A DNA stretch of 64,000 nt from Acidobacteriota bacterium (GTDB lineage: Bacteria > Acidobacteriota > Terriglobia > Terriglobales > Acidobacteriaceae), in contig JABCZI010000016.1 of assembly GCA_013289765.1 (NCBI GenBank), forward strand, positions 1-64,000, given 5' to 3'. Each line of letters starts with the position of its first letter. The first letter of the stretch is position 1. The translations under genes and the position numbers were made by a program. Below are positions 55,894 through 64,000 of this stretch, piece after piece. A model generated the notes under the pieces. It was not told the DNA's origin and made no database searches. It saw only the letters and a program-made list of their open reading frames with translations.

Positions 55894-57945
55894 CTACTCT
55901 TTGTTCTTAGGCCGCTCAAACGCCTTCTGTAAATACTTGCGCGCCTCCGCCAGAGCGCCGAACGTGTCGTCATTGGTCTGGATCGCCTGCCGGTACTCAT
56001 TGATGGCGCGTTCGCGCTGGCCGGTAATATCAAAAATCTTTCCCAACTGAATGTGGCTCCAAACCTCCGTCCAGCGCGGATCGCCATCGCCATTGATCGC
56101 CGACCGGTACGAGTTCGCCGAAGATTGATAGTTTCTCTGCAAAAAGAAAACCTCGGCAATGCGATAGTGAGCCAGCGAACTGTTCTTATTGAGATCGAGC
56201 GCCTTGTTGAACTCCGCGAGGGCCGCCGAGAGGTCGCCCTGCTGCTGCAGCGCTTGCCCCCGCAGAATCGAAGATCGCAGCTTCACGTCGGTGGAATTCG
56301 TCAGCACATGATGGTCAGGGTCCACCGAGATTCGCCGAGGCCGCCCGAAGGTTTCAATGCTGAACGGCGAGTTGGTCCCCACCACTTCAATATTCTTGTT
56401 TTCTGTTTTACCGTCCGTCTCAATGCGCAAATCGACGGGCATGCGGAATAGATCCAGATCCTGCGAAATCTCGCCGGTAACGCGGAATCCCGCCGGTTTG
56501 TTTGCTTTGTCTTCCTGCGCCACCGCACGGGCTCCGCCCAGTCGAAACGTCGTGTACTTCACTTTGAATTCAGGAGCACCCGTGGAATCCAGCCACTGCG
56601 AGAAAAACCAGGTCAACTGATCCCCATAGTTCTTTTCGGCAATGGCTTTGAAGTCATCCATGGTGGCCGACTTTCCCCTATAAGTCTCGGAAAATTCGCG
56701 CATTGTCTTGAGATATTTGTCCTCGCCCAGCACCCACCGCAGCATGTGCAGGATCATCGCGCCCTTGTCCGTTACCAGCGATTGAAATTCCGTTGAAAAC
56801 GGATCAAGCTTGCTCGCGCTCGACAGCGGCACCGTATCATAGGCCAACGCCCCCACCGACATATCCTTCACTGCCTCTTCAAGACCCGCTGCCCCGGCCG
56901 CATTCTCCACATACATAGCTTCGGAGTAGCGCGAGAAGCCGTCGATCACCCACCAATCATCCTTCGTAGCCGGACTCACCGACCCCCCCCACCATTGATG
57001 CGCAATGGCATTGGCAAGCAAACGATAGTTCGTCTTCTCCGTGATCGAAGGTCCCGCTAGCCCGGCAATTTCCGGAGCCCACGCATAAGGCACCGTGTCG
57101 CCCGGCAATTCCACAATGTTCAGCCGCTGCGACATTGGAGTTCCGTATAGCGTGATGTAGTAAGTGAACTCCTGCACCGCAGTAGTGGTGTAAGACGGAG
57201 CCTGCGTCTGATGAGTCGGCTTGAAGAATACGTGCAAATCCAATCCAGCCTCGTCGCTTTTATATTCCTGGAAGATGCCCGCGACGATGGTGCCGGGAAA
57301 GCTTGACTTCGAATACAGAAAGTTAAATGTCTTCGTCGGCAACCCATTACTATTCGGTTTTTTCGACGCAGGACTGTCGCTGACCGTGGCCTTCCCGCTC
57401 CCAATCGCCATCATGTGAGACGGAATCGTAACGCTGATGTTGGCGCTAAAGCGGTTCAGGCCATACCCGCTCACCGGGAACCACCGTCCCGCATAAAGCA
57501 GATAGCTCGTATCGTCCCCGATGTAGGCCAGCTTCAGTCCCGGAACCGGGCTGTCATCCGCCGTCTCCAGTACGCCCTCGTATTCGAACGTGAGGGTCGT
57601 CGATGCGTCCTTGGAAAGTCCCGCCGGCAGGGGCACGCGAATCGTCGAATCCTGGGTGACCCGCTCCGCTGATAGCGGTTGATTCTTCTCATCCAGCACT
57701 CGGGTAACGCGCAAAGCGTTATGCAGTTCGAATACGGCAACGCTCAGATCCTGAAGTGCCGTGAACTTCACCGTTGCCCGCGCCGAAATCTGATGCAGAT
57801 GCGGCGTCAAGTCAGCCTCGATCCGGTAATCATCCACTCTCAACCGCGCCTTTTCAGCCGCCCGCGCGGGCATGGCGGCAAAAGCCAATAGCAGGGCGAA
57901 GAAACTGGAAAGAACGCTCTGGGCGCGCCGAAGGCGAATCTGCAT
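55894..57945 (-). CDS. M1 aminopeptidase-like protein with degenerate zinc site and C-terminal TPRs
   Basis: Exported 683-aa protein: signal peptide (1-30, cleavage near PARAA), M1 N-terminal beta domain (about 35-225), thermolysin-like domain (about 255-460) and TPR repeats (about 565-675). The M1 zinc motif HExxH-x18-E appears as NAIAH (312-316) with D335 in IDGFSRYSEAMY. One histidine ligand, the catalytic Glu and the third ligand are thus changed, while the flanking HQWWGG is conserved. The GAMEN exopeptidase motif is not seen; its region reads APEIAGLAGPSI. It is therefore probably not an active metallopeptidase. A binding or scaffold role is inferred. Confidence 0.85.
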   Translation of the reverse strand: MQIRLRRAQSVLSSFFALLLAFAAMPARAAEKARLRVDDYRIEADLTPHLHQISARATVKFTALQDLSVAVFELHNALRVTRVLDEKNQPLSAERVTQDSTIRVPLPAGLSKDASTTLTFEYEGVLETADDSPVPGLKLAYIGDDTSYLLYAGRWFPVSGYGLNRFSANISVTIPSHMMAIGSGKATVSDSPASKKPNSNGLPTKTFNFLYSKSSFPGTIVAGIFQEYKSDEAGLDLHVFFKPTHQTQAPSYTTTAVQEFTYYITLYGTPMSQRLNIVELPGDTVPYAWAPEIAGLAGPSITEKTNYRLLANAIAHQWWGGSVSPATKDDWWVIDGFSRYSEAMYVENAAGAAGLEEAVKDMSVGALAYDTVPLSSASKLDPFSTEFQSLVTDKGAMILHMLRWVLGEDKYLKTMREFSETYRGKSATMDDFKAIAEKNYGDQLTWFFSQWLDSTGAPEFKVKYTTFRLGGARAVAQEDKANKPAGFRVTGEISQDLDLFRMPVDLRIETDGKTENKNIEVVGTNSPFSIETFGRPRRISVDPDHHVLTNSTDVKLRSSILRGQALQQQGDLSAALAEFNKALDLNKNSSLAHYRIAEVFFLQRNYQSSANSYRSAINGDGDPRWTEVWSHIQLGKIFDITGQRERAINEYRQAIQTNDDTFGALAEARKYLQKAFERPKNKE

Positions 57946-58134
57946 TAAGAGGAGTCTCCAGGAAACAAGCTAACGCTGACCATTCCCTATGATGAAGATT
58001 CTCCTCTAAAAGATGCTGGGAGCACAAGGTTTAGGCGGCAACTGCTCGCTCTAGCCTTCAGTCCTTTAGCTCACAGCCAAACCAACGCCCTGCTACGGCC
58101 CCGAAGACCGGACAATATTGACTAGCGTGCCCTA

Positions 58135-58147
58135 GCCCCGAAGGGGC
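58135..58147. terminator. GCCCC-GAA-GGGGC hairpin after lpxB
   Basis: A short stem with 3-base loop 15 bases past the lpxB stop (minus strand). No T-tract, so it may be a repeat element rather than a terminator. Confidence 0.3.
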
Positions 58148-58161
58148 GGCACAACTCTCAG

Positions 58162-59355
58162 CTACACCATATCTAAAATCATCTCCGCCGCACGGTCCGC
58201 CGGAGCCACCCCGCTTCCCCCAATCCGCAGCTTAGCCTTCACCTGAACAAGCCCTTCCAACATTCGCTCCCGGGCGGGACCGTCCGGAAGAATCTCCCGC
58301 AGCTGTGTAACAACGTTTGCAGCGGTAAAATCATCCTGCACCAGTTCAGGGACAATCTTTTCCCCAGCAATCAGATTCACCATCGCAAAGTACGGCACTT
58401 TCACACGTGGCTTGCCCAGCATATAAGTCAGCGGCGAGACGCGGTAGACCATCACGAACGGCGTCTGCATCATCGCCGCTTCCACCGTCGCCGTTCCGCT
58501 CGCGATAATGCCCGCACGCGAATGCCGGAGCGCCGGCAACGATTCAGGGACGAGCGTGATCCTTCCCTGCCCAATCAAACTTTCCATGAACCCGCGGTCG
58601 AGCATTGGAGCGAGCGGCAGAAGAAATTCGTAACCGGCGCCAAGCTGTGCCGCCGCCTCCACAATCGTTGGCAGATTCATCCGCACTTCTTTCACCCGGC
58701 TGCCCGGCATCAGCGTGATCCAGGCCTTGGCTGGATCAAGACGAAACTGTGCGGCATAGTCGCTGCGCTCAATCGTCGGCTGCGGCAAATCCGCTAACGG
58801 ATGTCCCACGAAAGTCGCATCCACTCCCCGGTCGCGATAAAACTTCTCTTCAAACGGAAAAATCACCAGCGCTTTATCAATGTACTCACGCAGCAGCCGC
58901 ACCCGTCCCTGCCGCCACGCCCAGAACTGCGGCACCACGTAGTAGACCACCGGAATCCCACGCTTCTTCATCTGCCGCGCCACGCGCCAATTGAACGCTG
59001 GCGAATCGATCACGACGGCAAGATCAGGCCTCCGCCTGTCGGCCTCTTTGATCAGACGCCGGTAAAGCCCGTAAATCTTCGGCAGGTGGCTCAGAATTTC
59101 AGTGATGCCAACGACAGACAGATCTTTCGCGTCGACCACCGTATCGCACCCCACAGCCCGCATCCGCTCCCCGCCCACGCCAAAAAATTCAAGCGACGCT
59201 TGTAAGGATTGAGATCGTGTGGGGACAGCCGCCCCCGGCTGTCCAGCGGACCGAAGCTCCGCGGTTCTTCGCAGTGCAGCCCGCTCGAGACTTTCAATAA
59301 GCTGCGCCCCGTACATTTCTCCCGAAGCTTCGCCCGCTGAGATCAGAATTCGCAA
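58162..59355 (-). CDS. lpxB: Lipid-A-disaccharide synthase with internal insertion
   Basis: Glycosyltransferase (GT19) that joins lipid X and UDP-2,3-diacylglucosamine in lipid A synthesis. The product is 397 aa. Family motifs: MRILISAGEASGEMYGAQLI, FFGVGGERM, IDSPAFNW, YYVVPQFWAWR, VFPFEE-type IFPFEE, FVGHPLAD, LMPGSRVKE and ASGTATVEAAMM. After ESLERA (residues 21-26) about 28 residues (ALRRTAELRSAGQPGAAVPT and onward) interrupt the usual sequence. They are encoded by a hairpin element GGACAGCC-GCCCCC-GGCTGTCC (59223-59244). The start is TTG at 59355 with no clear ribosome-binding site. A decayed copy of the 5-prime part lies 220 bases upstream. Confidence 0.92.
   Translation of the reverse strand: MRILISAGEASGEMYGAQLIESLERAALRRTAELRSAGQPGAAVPTRSQSLQASLEFFGVGGERMRAVGCDTVVDAKDLSVVGITEILSHLPKIYGLYRRLIKEADRRRPDLAVVIDSPAFNWRVARQMKKRGIPVVYYVVPQFWAWRQGRVRLLREYIDKALVIFPFEEKFYRDRGVDATFVGHPLADLPQPTIERSDYAAQFRLDPAKAWITLMPGSRVKEVRMNLPTIVEAAAQLGAGYEFLLPLAPMLDRGFMESLIGQGRITLVPESLPALRHSRAGIIASGTATVEAAMMQTPFVMVYRVSPLTYMLGKPRVKVPYFAMVNLIAGEKIVPELVQDDFTAANVVTQLREILPDGPARERMLEGLVQVKAKLRIGGSGVAPADRAAEMILDMV
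59216..59337. repeat. Duplicated lpxB 5-prime segment, copy A (inside lpxB)
   Basis: Runs from CGTGTGGGGACAGCC to GAAGCTTCGCCCGC and is matched by copy B (59436-59559) at roughly nine positions in ten, with three small indels by eye. It encodes lpxB residues from about 7 to 46, including the inserted hairpin. Confidence 0.85.
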
Positions 59356-59899
59356 GCAAGCATTGTAAGGCCACGATGCTCTCGGTTACCGAATCCGGTT
59401 ATTTGCAAGCTGCACATCTGGGGAGCGAAGCTGCACGTGTGGGGACAGCCCGCCCTCGGCTGTCCAGCGGAGCGAATCTCCGCAGTTCTTCGCGGTGCAG
59501 CCCGCTCGACACTTTCAACGAGCTGCGCCCCCCGTACATTCCCCCGAAGCTTCACCCGCATAACCTCTTTACTCGATTTCGCTTGACTCCAAACCCTAAG
59601 ACTGCAATCCTATCTCTCTGCGCATTTGATCTTTGACATCCTAATAGCAACGAGCTAACTCCCATCAATGCAATATTTTGCGATCAGGCCCGCTGATTCC
59701 AAAGAACTTGGCCATGCCAGACATCGCCAGACGCGCCTAAGTCCTTTGAATGGAAGATTTTAGATCTAAGTTATTTGTTTTCAAGATTTTAGCCGGATCT
59801 CTGAGCCTCGGGATCAACGCAAGTTGTTGATTCCAGATATTTTACACATGTGATCTGATTTTTTATTTGATCTGGATATCTGCCGCAAGGACAGGCCGC
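59356..59899. other. Intergenic region between the exporter gene and lpxB
   Basis: About 540 bases. It holds duplicated copy B (59436-59559) and then an AT-rich stretch (about 59640-59890) with no gene and only short repeats such as GATCTG. The AT-rich part may contain the end of the exporter transcript; no clear terminator stem with T-tract was found. Confidence 0.5.
59436..59559 (-). pseudogene. Decayed duplicate of the lpxB 5-prime segment, copy B
   Basis: On the minus strand it reads GGTGAAGCTTCGGGGGAATG, corresponding to the lpxB codons for GEASGEM. It continues through the hairpin GGACAGCC/GGCTGTCC (59443-59465). Small indels break the lpxB frame, so it cannot encode an LpxB N-terminus. 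It lies upstream of lpxB in the same orientation. Confidence 0.75.
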
Positions 59900-61876
59900 C
59901 TAGTCATCCGCGCTGGCTGTGACTTCCGAAGTCGCCGGGGAGACCGGTCCTGATGCTGGGATCTCCTGATCCTTATATTGCAGTTGGTAGAGCTTGAAGT
60001 AGATTCCGCGCTTCGCCAGCAGTTGCTGGTGCGTTCCCATTTCGCGGACCTGGCTCTTGTGCATGACAATGATTTTATCGGCGCGCTGCACCGTCGAAAG
60101 CCGGTGCGCAATAATCAGCGACGTGCGTCCCTCCACCATGCGGTTCAGCGCATCGCGCACGCGGAATTCGGTTTCGGTATCCACGCTCGAAGTGGCTTCG
60201 TCGAGAATCAATATCTTCGGTTCGTGGGCAAGCGCGCGCGCAAACGAGATGAGCTGCTTCTGTCCGGTAGAAAGCGTCGAGCCGCGCTCCCGGACTTCTT
60301 CGTCGAAGCCCTTGGGCAGCGCGCGGATGAAGTCGGCGAGGTTCACATCTTCCGCCGCCTTCTCAATGTCCGCATCTTTGATCCGCTGCGTGCCCAGCCG
60401 AATGTTTCCGCCGATGGTCCCGCTGAACAGAAACGGATCTTGCAGCACCACCCCAAAGCGGCTGCGCAGATCAACCAGATCCATGTCCTTCACGTCGACG
60501 CCATCAATTCGTACAGCCCCTTTTTGCACATCATAGAAACGCAGCAGCAGCGAGATCAGTGTGGTCTTCCCCGCCCCGGTGTGGCCGACGATCGCGACGG
60601 TTTCACCCGGCTCAATCGCGAAGCTCACGTCGCGGAGCACCCAGTCGAGGGCTTGCTCGCTCTCTGCTTTCTCCTGAGATGTATCGTGATAAGCGAACCA
60701 CACATGATCGAACTCTATGCGCCCCGCACCTTCAGGATGTTTCGTAACGGCGGGCGAAACTACTTGCACCGGCGTGTCGAGCAACTTGAAGATGCGTTCG
60801 CTCGCCGCCATGGCCGATTGCAGAATGTTGTACTTTTCGCTGAAGTCCATGATCGGACGGAAGAAGCGCAGTGCGTACTGGATGAAAGCCACCAGCACGC
60901 CCAGCGACGCCACGGTCGGCACCAGGCGGAATGCAACCAGCGTCTTCCAGTTGAAACTCACGGCAACGCTGCTGACGCTAAGGTTTCGCATCACATCGCC
61001 GCCTCCAAACCAGATCACGCACGCAATGGCGATTGACGATAGAATTTCGACGACCGGATAGTAAACCGAGTAGGCCATGATCGCGTCTTTGTACGCGTCC
61101 ATGTGGTTGCGGTTGATTTCAGAGAAGCGGTCGTAAGCCTTCCGCTCGCGATTAAAGAGTTGCAACACCACCATGCCGCTGACGTGCTCTTGCAGGTAGG
61201 AATTGATGCGCGCAATAGCGACGCGAATGCGCCGGTACGAATCGCGCACCCGGTCCCGGAAAATCTTGGTCGAGTACACGATGAATGGCAACACGCCAAA
61301 TGTAATCAGCGCCAGCTTCCAGTTCATGCAGAGCATCACGCCCAGAATGCCGAACAACACGAAGAGGTCTTCGAAAATCGAAACCACCCCGGAGGTGAAC
61401 ATCTCATTCAACGCGTCCACATCAGTGGTGACCCGCGTGACCAGGCGGCCGACCGGGTTCTTGTCGAAGAACCCAACATGCAGGCGCTGCAGATGGCGGA
61501 AGATCTGGCGGCGCAGATCGAACATCACTTTTTGGCCGGTCCACTGCATGAAGTAGGTTTGCAGGAACTCGAGCACGAAGCTCGTAACCAGCAGGCCAAC
61601 ATAGATCCCCGCGATCTGCCCGATGCCGGTAACAGCGCGCGGGCTGAGCCAACTCCAAATGCCGGAGGATGTCGCCGTCGCTGCCCCTTGTGGGGCGAGA
61701 TAGCGATCGATCGCCACCTTCGTGAGATAAGGGCCGAGCACATCGGCGAATGACTTCAGAAGAATCGAGACCAATGCTATCGCAACCTGCCAGCGGTAGG
61801 GCCGCAGGTATTTCAAAAGCCGCGCCATCAGGCGGGCGTCATACGCTTTGCCTAATACTTCCTCTTCTTGAGACAT
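59900..61876 (-). CDS. ABC exporter, MsbA-like (fused permease and ATPase)
   Basis: Half-transporter of the lipid/multidrug exporter class. The product is 658 aa. Six membrane helices in the first 340 residues, with the FDLRRQIFRHLQRLHVGFFDKNPVGRLVTRVTTDVDAL-type coupling region. The ATPase (about 375-620) has Walker A GHTGAGKT, Q-loop VLQDPFLFSGTI, signature LSTGQKQ, Walker B ILILDEATSSVD and the H-loop IIAHRLST. A Ser/Ala-rich tail follows. Upstream of lpxB on the same strand, which fits lipid A flipping (MsbA), although multidrug relatives look the same in sequence. Confidence 0.9.
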   Translation of the reverse strand: MSQEEEVLGKAYDARLMARLLKYLRPYRWQVAIALVSILLKSFADVLGPYLTKVAIDRYLAPQGAATATSSGIWSWLSPRAVTGIGQIAGIYVGLLVTSFVLEFLQTYFMQWTGQKVMFDLRRQIFRHLQRLHVGFFDKNPVGRLVTRVTTDVDALNEMFTSGVVSIFEDLFVLFGILGVMLCMNWKLALITFGVLPFIVYSTKIFRDRVRDSYRRIRVAIARINSYLQEHVSGMVVLQLFNRERKAYDRFSEINRNHMDAYKDAIMAYSVYYPVVEILSSIAIACVIWFGGGDVMRNLSVSSVAVSFNWKTLVAFRLVPTVASLGVLVAFIQYALRFFRPIMDFSEKYNILQSAMAASERIFKLLDTPVQVVSPAVTKHPEGAGRIEFDHVWFAYHDTSQEKAESEQALDWVLRDVSFAIEPGETVAIVGHTGAGKTTLISLLLRFYDVQKGAVRIDGVDVKDMDLVDLRSRFGVVLQDPFLFSGTIGGNIRLGTQRIKDADIEKAAEDVNLADFIRALPKGFDEEVRERGSTLSTGQKQLISFARALAHEPKILILDEATSSVDTETEFRVRDALNRMVEGRTSLIIAHRLSTVQRADKIIVMHKSQVREMGTHQQLLAKRGIYFKLYQLQYKDQEIPASGPVSPATSEVTASADD

Positions 61877-61999
61877 CGGAGTCTGACCGTCGAAACGGCT
61901 CTACTGGCATTCTAATAGGGTAACTCAATATGGATGGCCCAGGCGGTTCGGTGGATGGAAAACGTTCGCCGTTTAAGCCTGTGTTCGCGCAGTGGGATA

Positions 62000-63199
62000 A
62001 TGGATCTGACAATGCCCCTCGGCATCTACATCTCCGTTCCCTTTTGCCGCACGAAGTGCAGCTACTGCAACTTCGCTTCCGACGTATTCTCCCGCGCGGT
62101 TTTCGAGCGCTATGTGGATCGAGTTTGCGCCGACATTGCAAATGCTCAAGAGGTCGCAACCGAAATGGGCGGTCACTTGGACCGTGCGGTAGATTCCATT
62201 TATCTCGGCGGCGGGACGCCCACGGTACTCGATTCTGCGCAACTGGAGCGAATGTTCGGGGCAGTGAGATCACGCTTCGATGTAAGTCCCGAAGCGGAGA
62301 TCACCGTCGAATGCGCCCCGGGTACGTTGACGCCCGCCATGCTGCAGACTCTGCTGCGCTGCGGCGTGAACCGCGTAAGTCTTGGAGTGCAGTCGTTTGT
62401 GGATCAAGAAGCGGCGGCGGTTGGACGTTTGCACAATCGCGAGAAAATTATCGAGGACATTGCCCGGTTGCGGGCCGCCGGAATTAACAACATCAACATC
62501 GATCTCATCGCCGGATTGCCGCATCAGACCGCCGAAAGTTGGGAATTCTCTCTGGCGGAAACCATTACGACTGCCGCTCCGCATGTGAGCGTCTACATGC
62601 TTGAAGTGGACGAAGATTCGCGGCTGGGACGTGAACTGCTGGCTGGAGGCACACGCTACCATGCGCACTTTGTGCCGGATGAAGAAGCCATGGCGGATTT
62701 TTATCTCATAGCCTGTGCCCGGCTCGGAGCGGCAGGCATTCCGCAGTATGAGATTTCAAACTTCTCGCGCCATGCTTTCGAATCGAAGCACAATTTGAAG
62801 TACTGGACGCGGCAACCCTACTTCGGCTTTGGCGTGGACGCGCATTCGATGCTGCCCTCTGCCAGTGCGGACATTGAGGCGGTACGATTCGCGCCGCCGG
62901 ATTCTCTGGAACGCTATATGAGCGCCGCGAATTTGCAGCGCACCGCGGTCTCGCTACCCTCAGCGTTGGAAGAAAGTTTCTTTCTTGGTCTGCGCCTCAC
63001 GCGAGGAGTGAGCCTACCCGAACTGTCGGCGAAGTTCGGCGACGAAGCGCTGATGAACGCTCGGCTAACAATTGGCGAACTTATCGAAGATGGATTGATG
63101 GCGTTGCGCGGAGACTTCGCCTGCTTGACCTCGCGCGGCCGATTGCTTTCGAACGAAGTGTTTGAGCGCTTTCTTGCAGCCGATGAAATTATTTCGTGA
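62000..63199 (+). CDS. hemW: Radical SAM protein HemW (coproporphyrinogen oxidase-like)
   Basis: HemN-related radical SAM protein that acts as a heme chaperone in characterised cases. The product is 399 aa from the ATG at 62000 (MDLTMPLGIYISVPFC); ATG 62012 is equally possible, and the open frame up to 61934 looks non-coding. Cluster motif CRTKCSYCNF (C-x3-C-x2-C followed by x-F, as in HemW, without the fourth Cys of HemN). Also YLGGGTPTVL, VNRVSLGVQSF, NIDLIAGLPHQT and the C-terminal HemN domain. Divergent from the exporter gene. Confidence 0.93.
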   Translation: MDLTMPLGIYISVPFCRTKCSYCNFASDVFSRAVFERYVDRVCADIANAQEVATEMGGHLDRAVDSIYLGGGTPTVLDSAQLERMFGAVRSRFDVSPEAEITVECAPGTLTPAMLQTLLRCGVNRVSLGVQSFVDQEAAAVGRLHNREKIIEDIARLRAAGINNINIDLIAGLPHQTAESWEFSLAETITTAAPHVSVYMLEVDEDSRLGRELLAGGTRYHAHFVPDEEAMADFYLIACARLGAAGIPQYEISNFSRHAFESKHNLKYWTRQPYFGFGVDAHSMLPSASADIEAVRFAPPDSLERYMSAANLQRTAVSLPSALEESFFLGLRLTRGVSLPELSAKFGDEALMNARLTIGELIEDGLMALRGDFACLTSRGRLLSNEVFERFLAADEIIS

Positions 63200-63384
63200 T
63201 TGAAAGATAGGCGCTAAAACAGATTCAGGCAAACCATCCGGTCGGTTGGGCTGAGGCATTTGAGGTTACTAATCGCCAGAGATGGCGCGACTTTCCGCGA
63301 CCTATGCTTCCAACTCCCGAGGTAACTTTTCTGTCCTCCAGTGCTATGTTCTAATCAAAACCAGTTTCGGCAAGTGGGGGAACC

Positions 63385-64000
63385 TTGGATTTTCAACTGA
63401 ACGACGAGCAGCAGGATTTGAAGAAGACCGTTCGCGAATTCGCAGAGCGCGAAATCCGCCCCAACGTCATGAAGTGGGACGAAGCTTGCGAGTTCCCTCT
63501 TTCTACCGTAAAGGAACTGGGCAAGCTCGGACTATTAGGAATAGTCTTTCCTACCGAGTACGCGGGCGCTGGCATGGGTTATGTGGAATATGTCATCGCC
63601 ATCGAAGAACTGTCGCGGGTGGATGGCTCGGTGGGCATTATTGTCGCTGCGCATACATCACTCTGCTCTAATCACATCTTCCTCGCGGGCAGCGAAGCGC
63701 AGAAGAAGAAGTACGTCAGCAAACTTGCCACCGGAGAATTTCTTGGCGCGTGGGGACTTACCGAACCATCTTCCGGATCGGACGCGGGCAGCGCGCGGAT
63801 GACGGCGAAACGCCGCGGAAACAGTTGGGTTCTCAACGGCACAAAAACGTTTTGCACGAACGGCCATTACGCTGACGCGATTGTTGTGATCGCGGTGACC
63901 GATCGCGCGGCTAATACACACGGCCTTTCCGCTTTCATCGTCGATAAAGATACAAAAGGATTTCGTCCTGGCAAAAAGGAAAACAAACTGGGTTTGCGCG
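63385..64000 (+). CDS. Acyl-CoA dehydrogenase, N-terminal part (cut by window edge)
   Basis: FAD enzyme that introduces the alpha-beta double bond in acyl-CoA. At least 205 residues are visible. The start is a TTG at 63385 (LDFQLNDEQQDLKKTVREFA), preceded by GGGGG; the frame has no ATG before residue 31. Seen: N-terminal helical domain, GLLGIVFPTEYAGAGM, AAHTSLCSNHIFLAGSEAQK and the FAD/substrate motif LGAWGLTEPSSGSDAG, then NGTKTFCTNGHYADAIVV. Short- or branched-chain type (butyryl/isovaleryl-CoA-like) is likely from this wording. The catalytic Glu lies beyond the window. Confidence 0.95.
   Translation, partial: MDFQLNDEQQDLKKTVREFAEREIRPNVMKWDEACEFPLSTVKELGKLGLLGIVFPTEYAGAGMGYVEYVIAIEELSRVDGSVGIIVAAHTSLCSNHIFLAGSEAQKKKYVSKLATGEFLGAWGLTEPSSGSDAGSARMTAKRRGNSWVLNGTKTFCTNGHYADAIVVIAVTDRAANTHGLSAFIVDKDTKGFRPGKKENKLGLR

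Overview
The window looks like chromosomal core sequence of an acidobacterium, most likely class Terriglobia (Koribacter/Acidobacteriales-like). This is inferred from gene content, gene order and a dispersed intergenic repeat beginning TGTCATCCCGAGCGAAG; no 16S gene is present to confirm it. The DNA is GC-rich and densely coding on both strands. I see no tRNA or rRNA gene, CRISPR array, integrase, transposase or prophage.

Layout. 1-3909 (minus): str operon rpsL-rpsG-fusA-tuf (tuf cut by the window edge), with an odd open frame between fusA and tuf. 4746-6375: SAM hydrolase, a small Trp-rich protein and a TPR protein. 6379-13828 (minus): type IV pilus motor and regulation, pilB-pilT-pilC-pilS-pilR. 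14173-19830 (plus): MagIII/EndoIII-like glycosylase, secreted GH10 xylanase, NtrY/NtrX-like two-component pair. 19922-24563 (minus): phoH-ybeY-corC-era and an RsbW-like ATPase. 24817-28526: Ycf46-like AAA ATPase, rpsT (plus), an ICMT-type membrane methyltransferase, holA. 28650-31808 (minus): psd-pssA-ASADH-like-lptE, an envelope lipid/LPS operon. 31982-35351 (minus): DUF465 protein and meaB-mce-SnoaL-tsaB-rimI. 35420-38143 (minus): a secreted GH2 exo-glucosaminidase behind a LacI-type operator. 38401-47284 (plus): PpiD, MalQ, a NitT/TauT-type ABC ATPase with a fused double permease, and a PlsC-GNAT fusion. 47313-54865: hemerythrin, HAD phosphatase, a 63-aa protein coupled to 3-hydroxyacyl-CoA dehydrogenase, MidA-like methyltransferase, two FtsX/MacB-type permeases, a zinc-ribbon protein. 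55057-64000: Nudix hydrolase, an M1-like protein with a ruined zinc site, LpxB with a repeat-derived insertion, MsbA-like exporter, HemW, and the start of an acyl-CoA dehydrogenase.

Much of the window serves translation and the diderm envelope (LptE, LpxB, MsbA-like exporter, Psd/PssA, PpiD, PilBTC). GH10, GH2 and MalQ suggest polysaccharide use. I found no clearly new multi-gene system. The most interesting signals are: the M1-fold protein with a degenerate HExxH site; a hairpin repeat encoding an in-frame insertion in lpxB plus a decayed copy of that segment upstream; an NtrX-like regulator whose sigma-54 contact loop reads GSFPGA; an active-site-dead ASADH paralogue inside a lipid operon; a 116-codon open frame directly behind the fusA stop with no good start; and a near-perfect LacI-type operator over the promoter of the GH2 gene.
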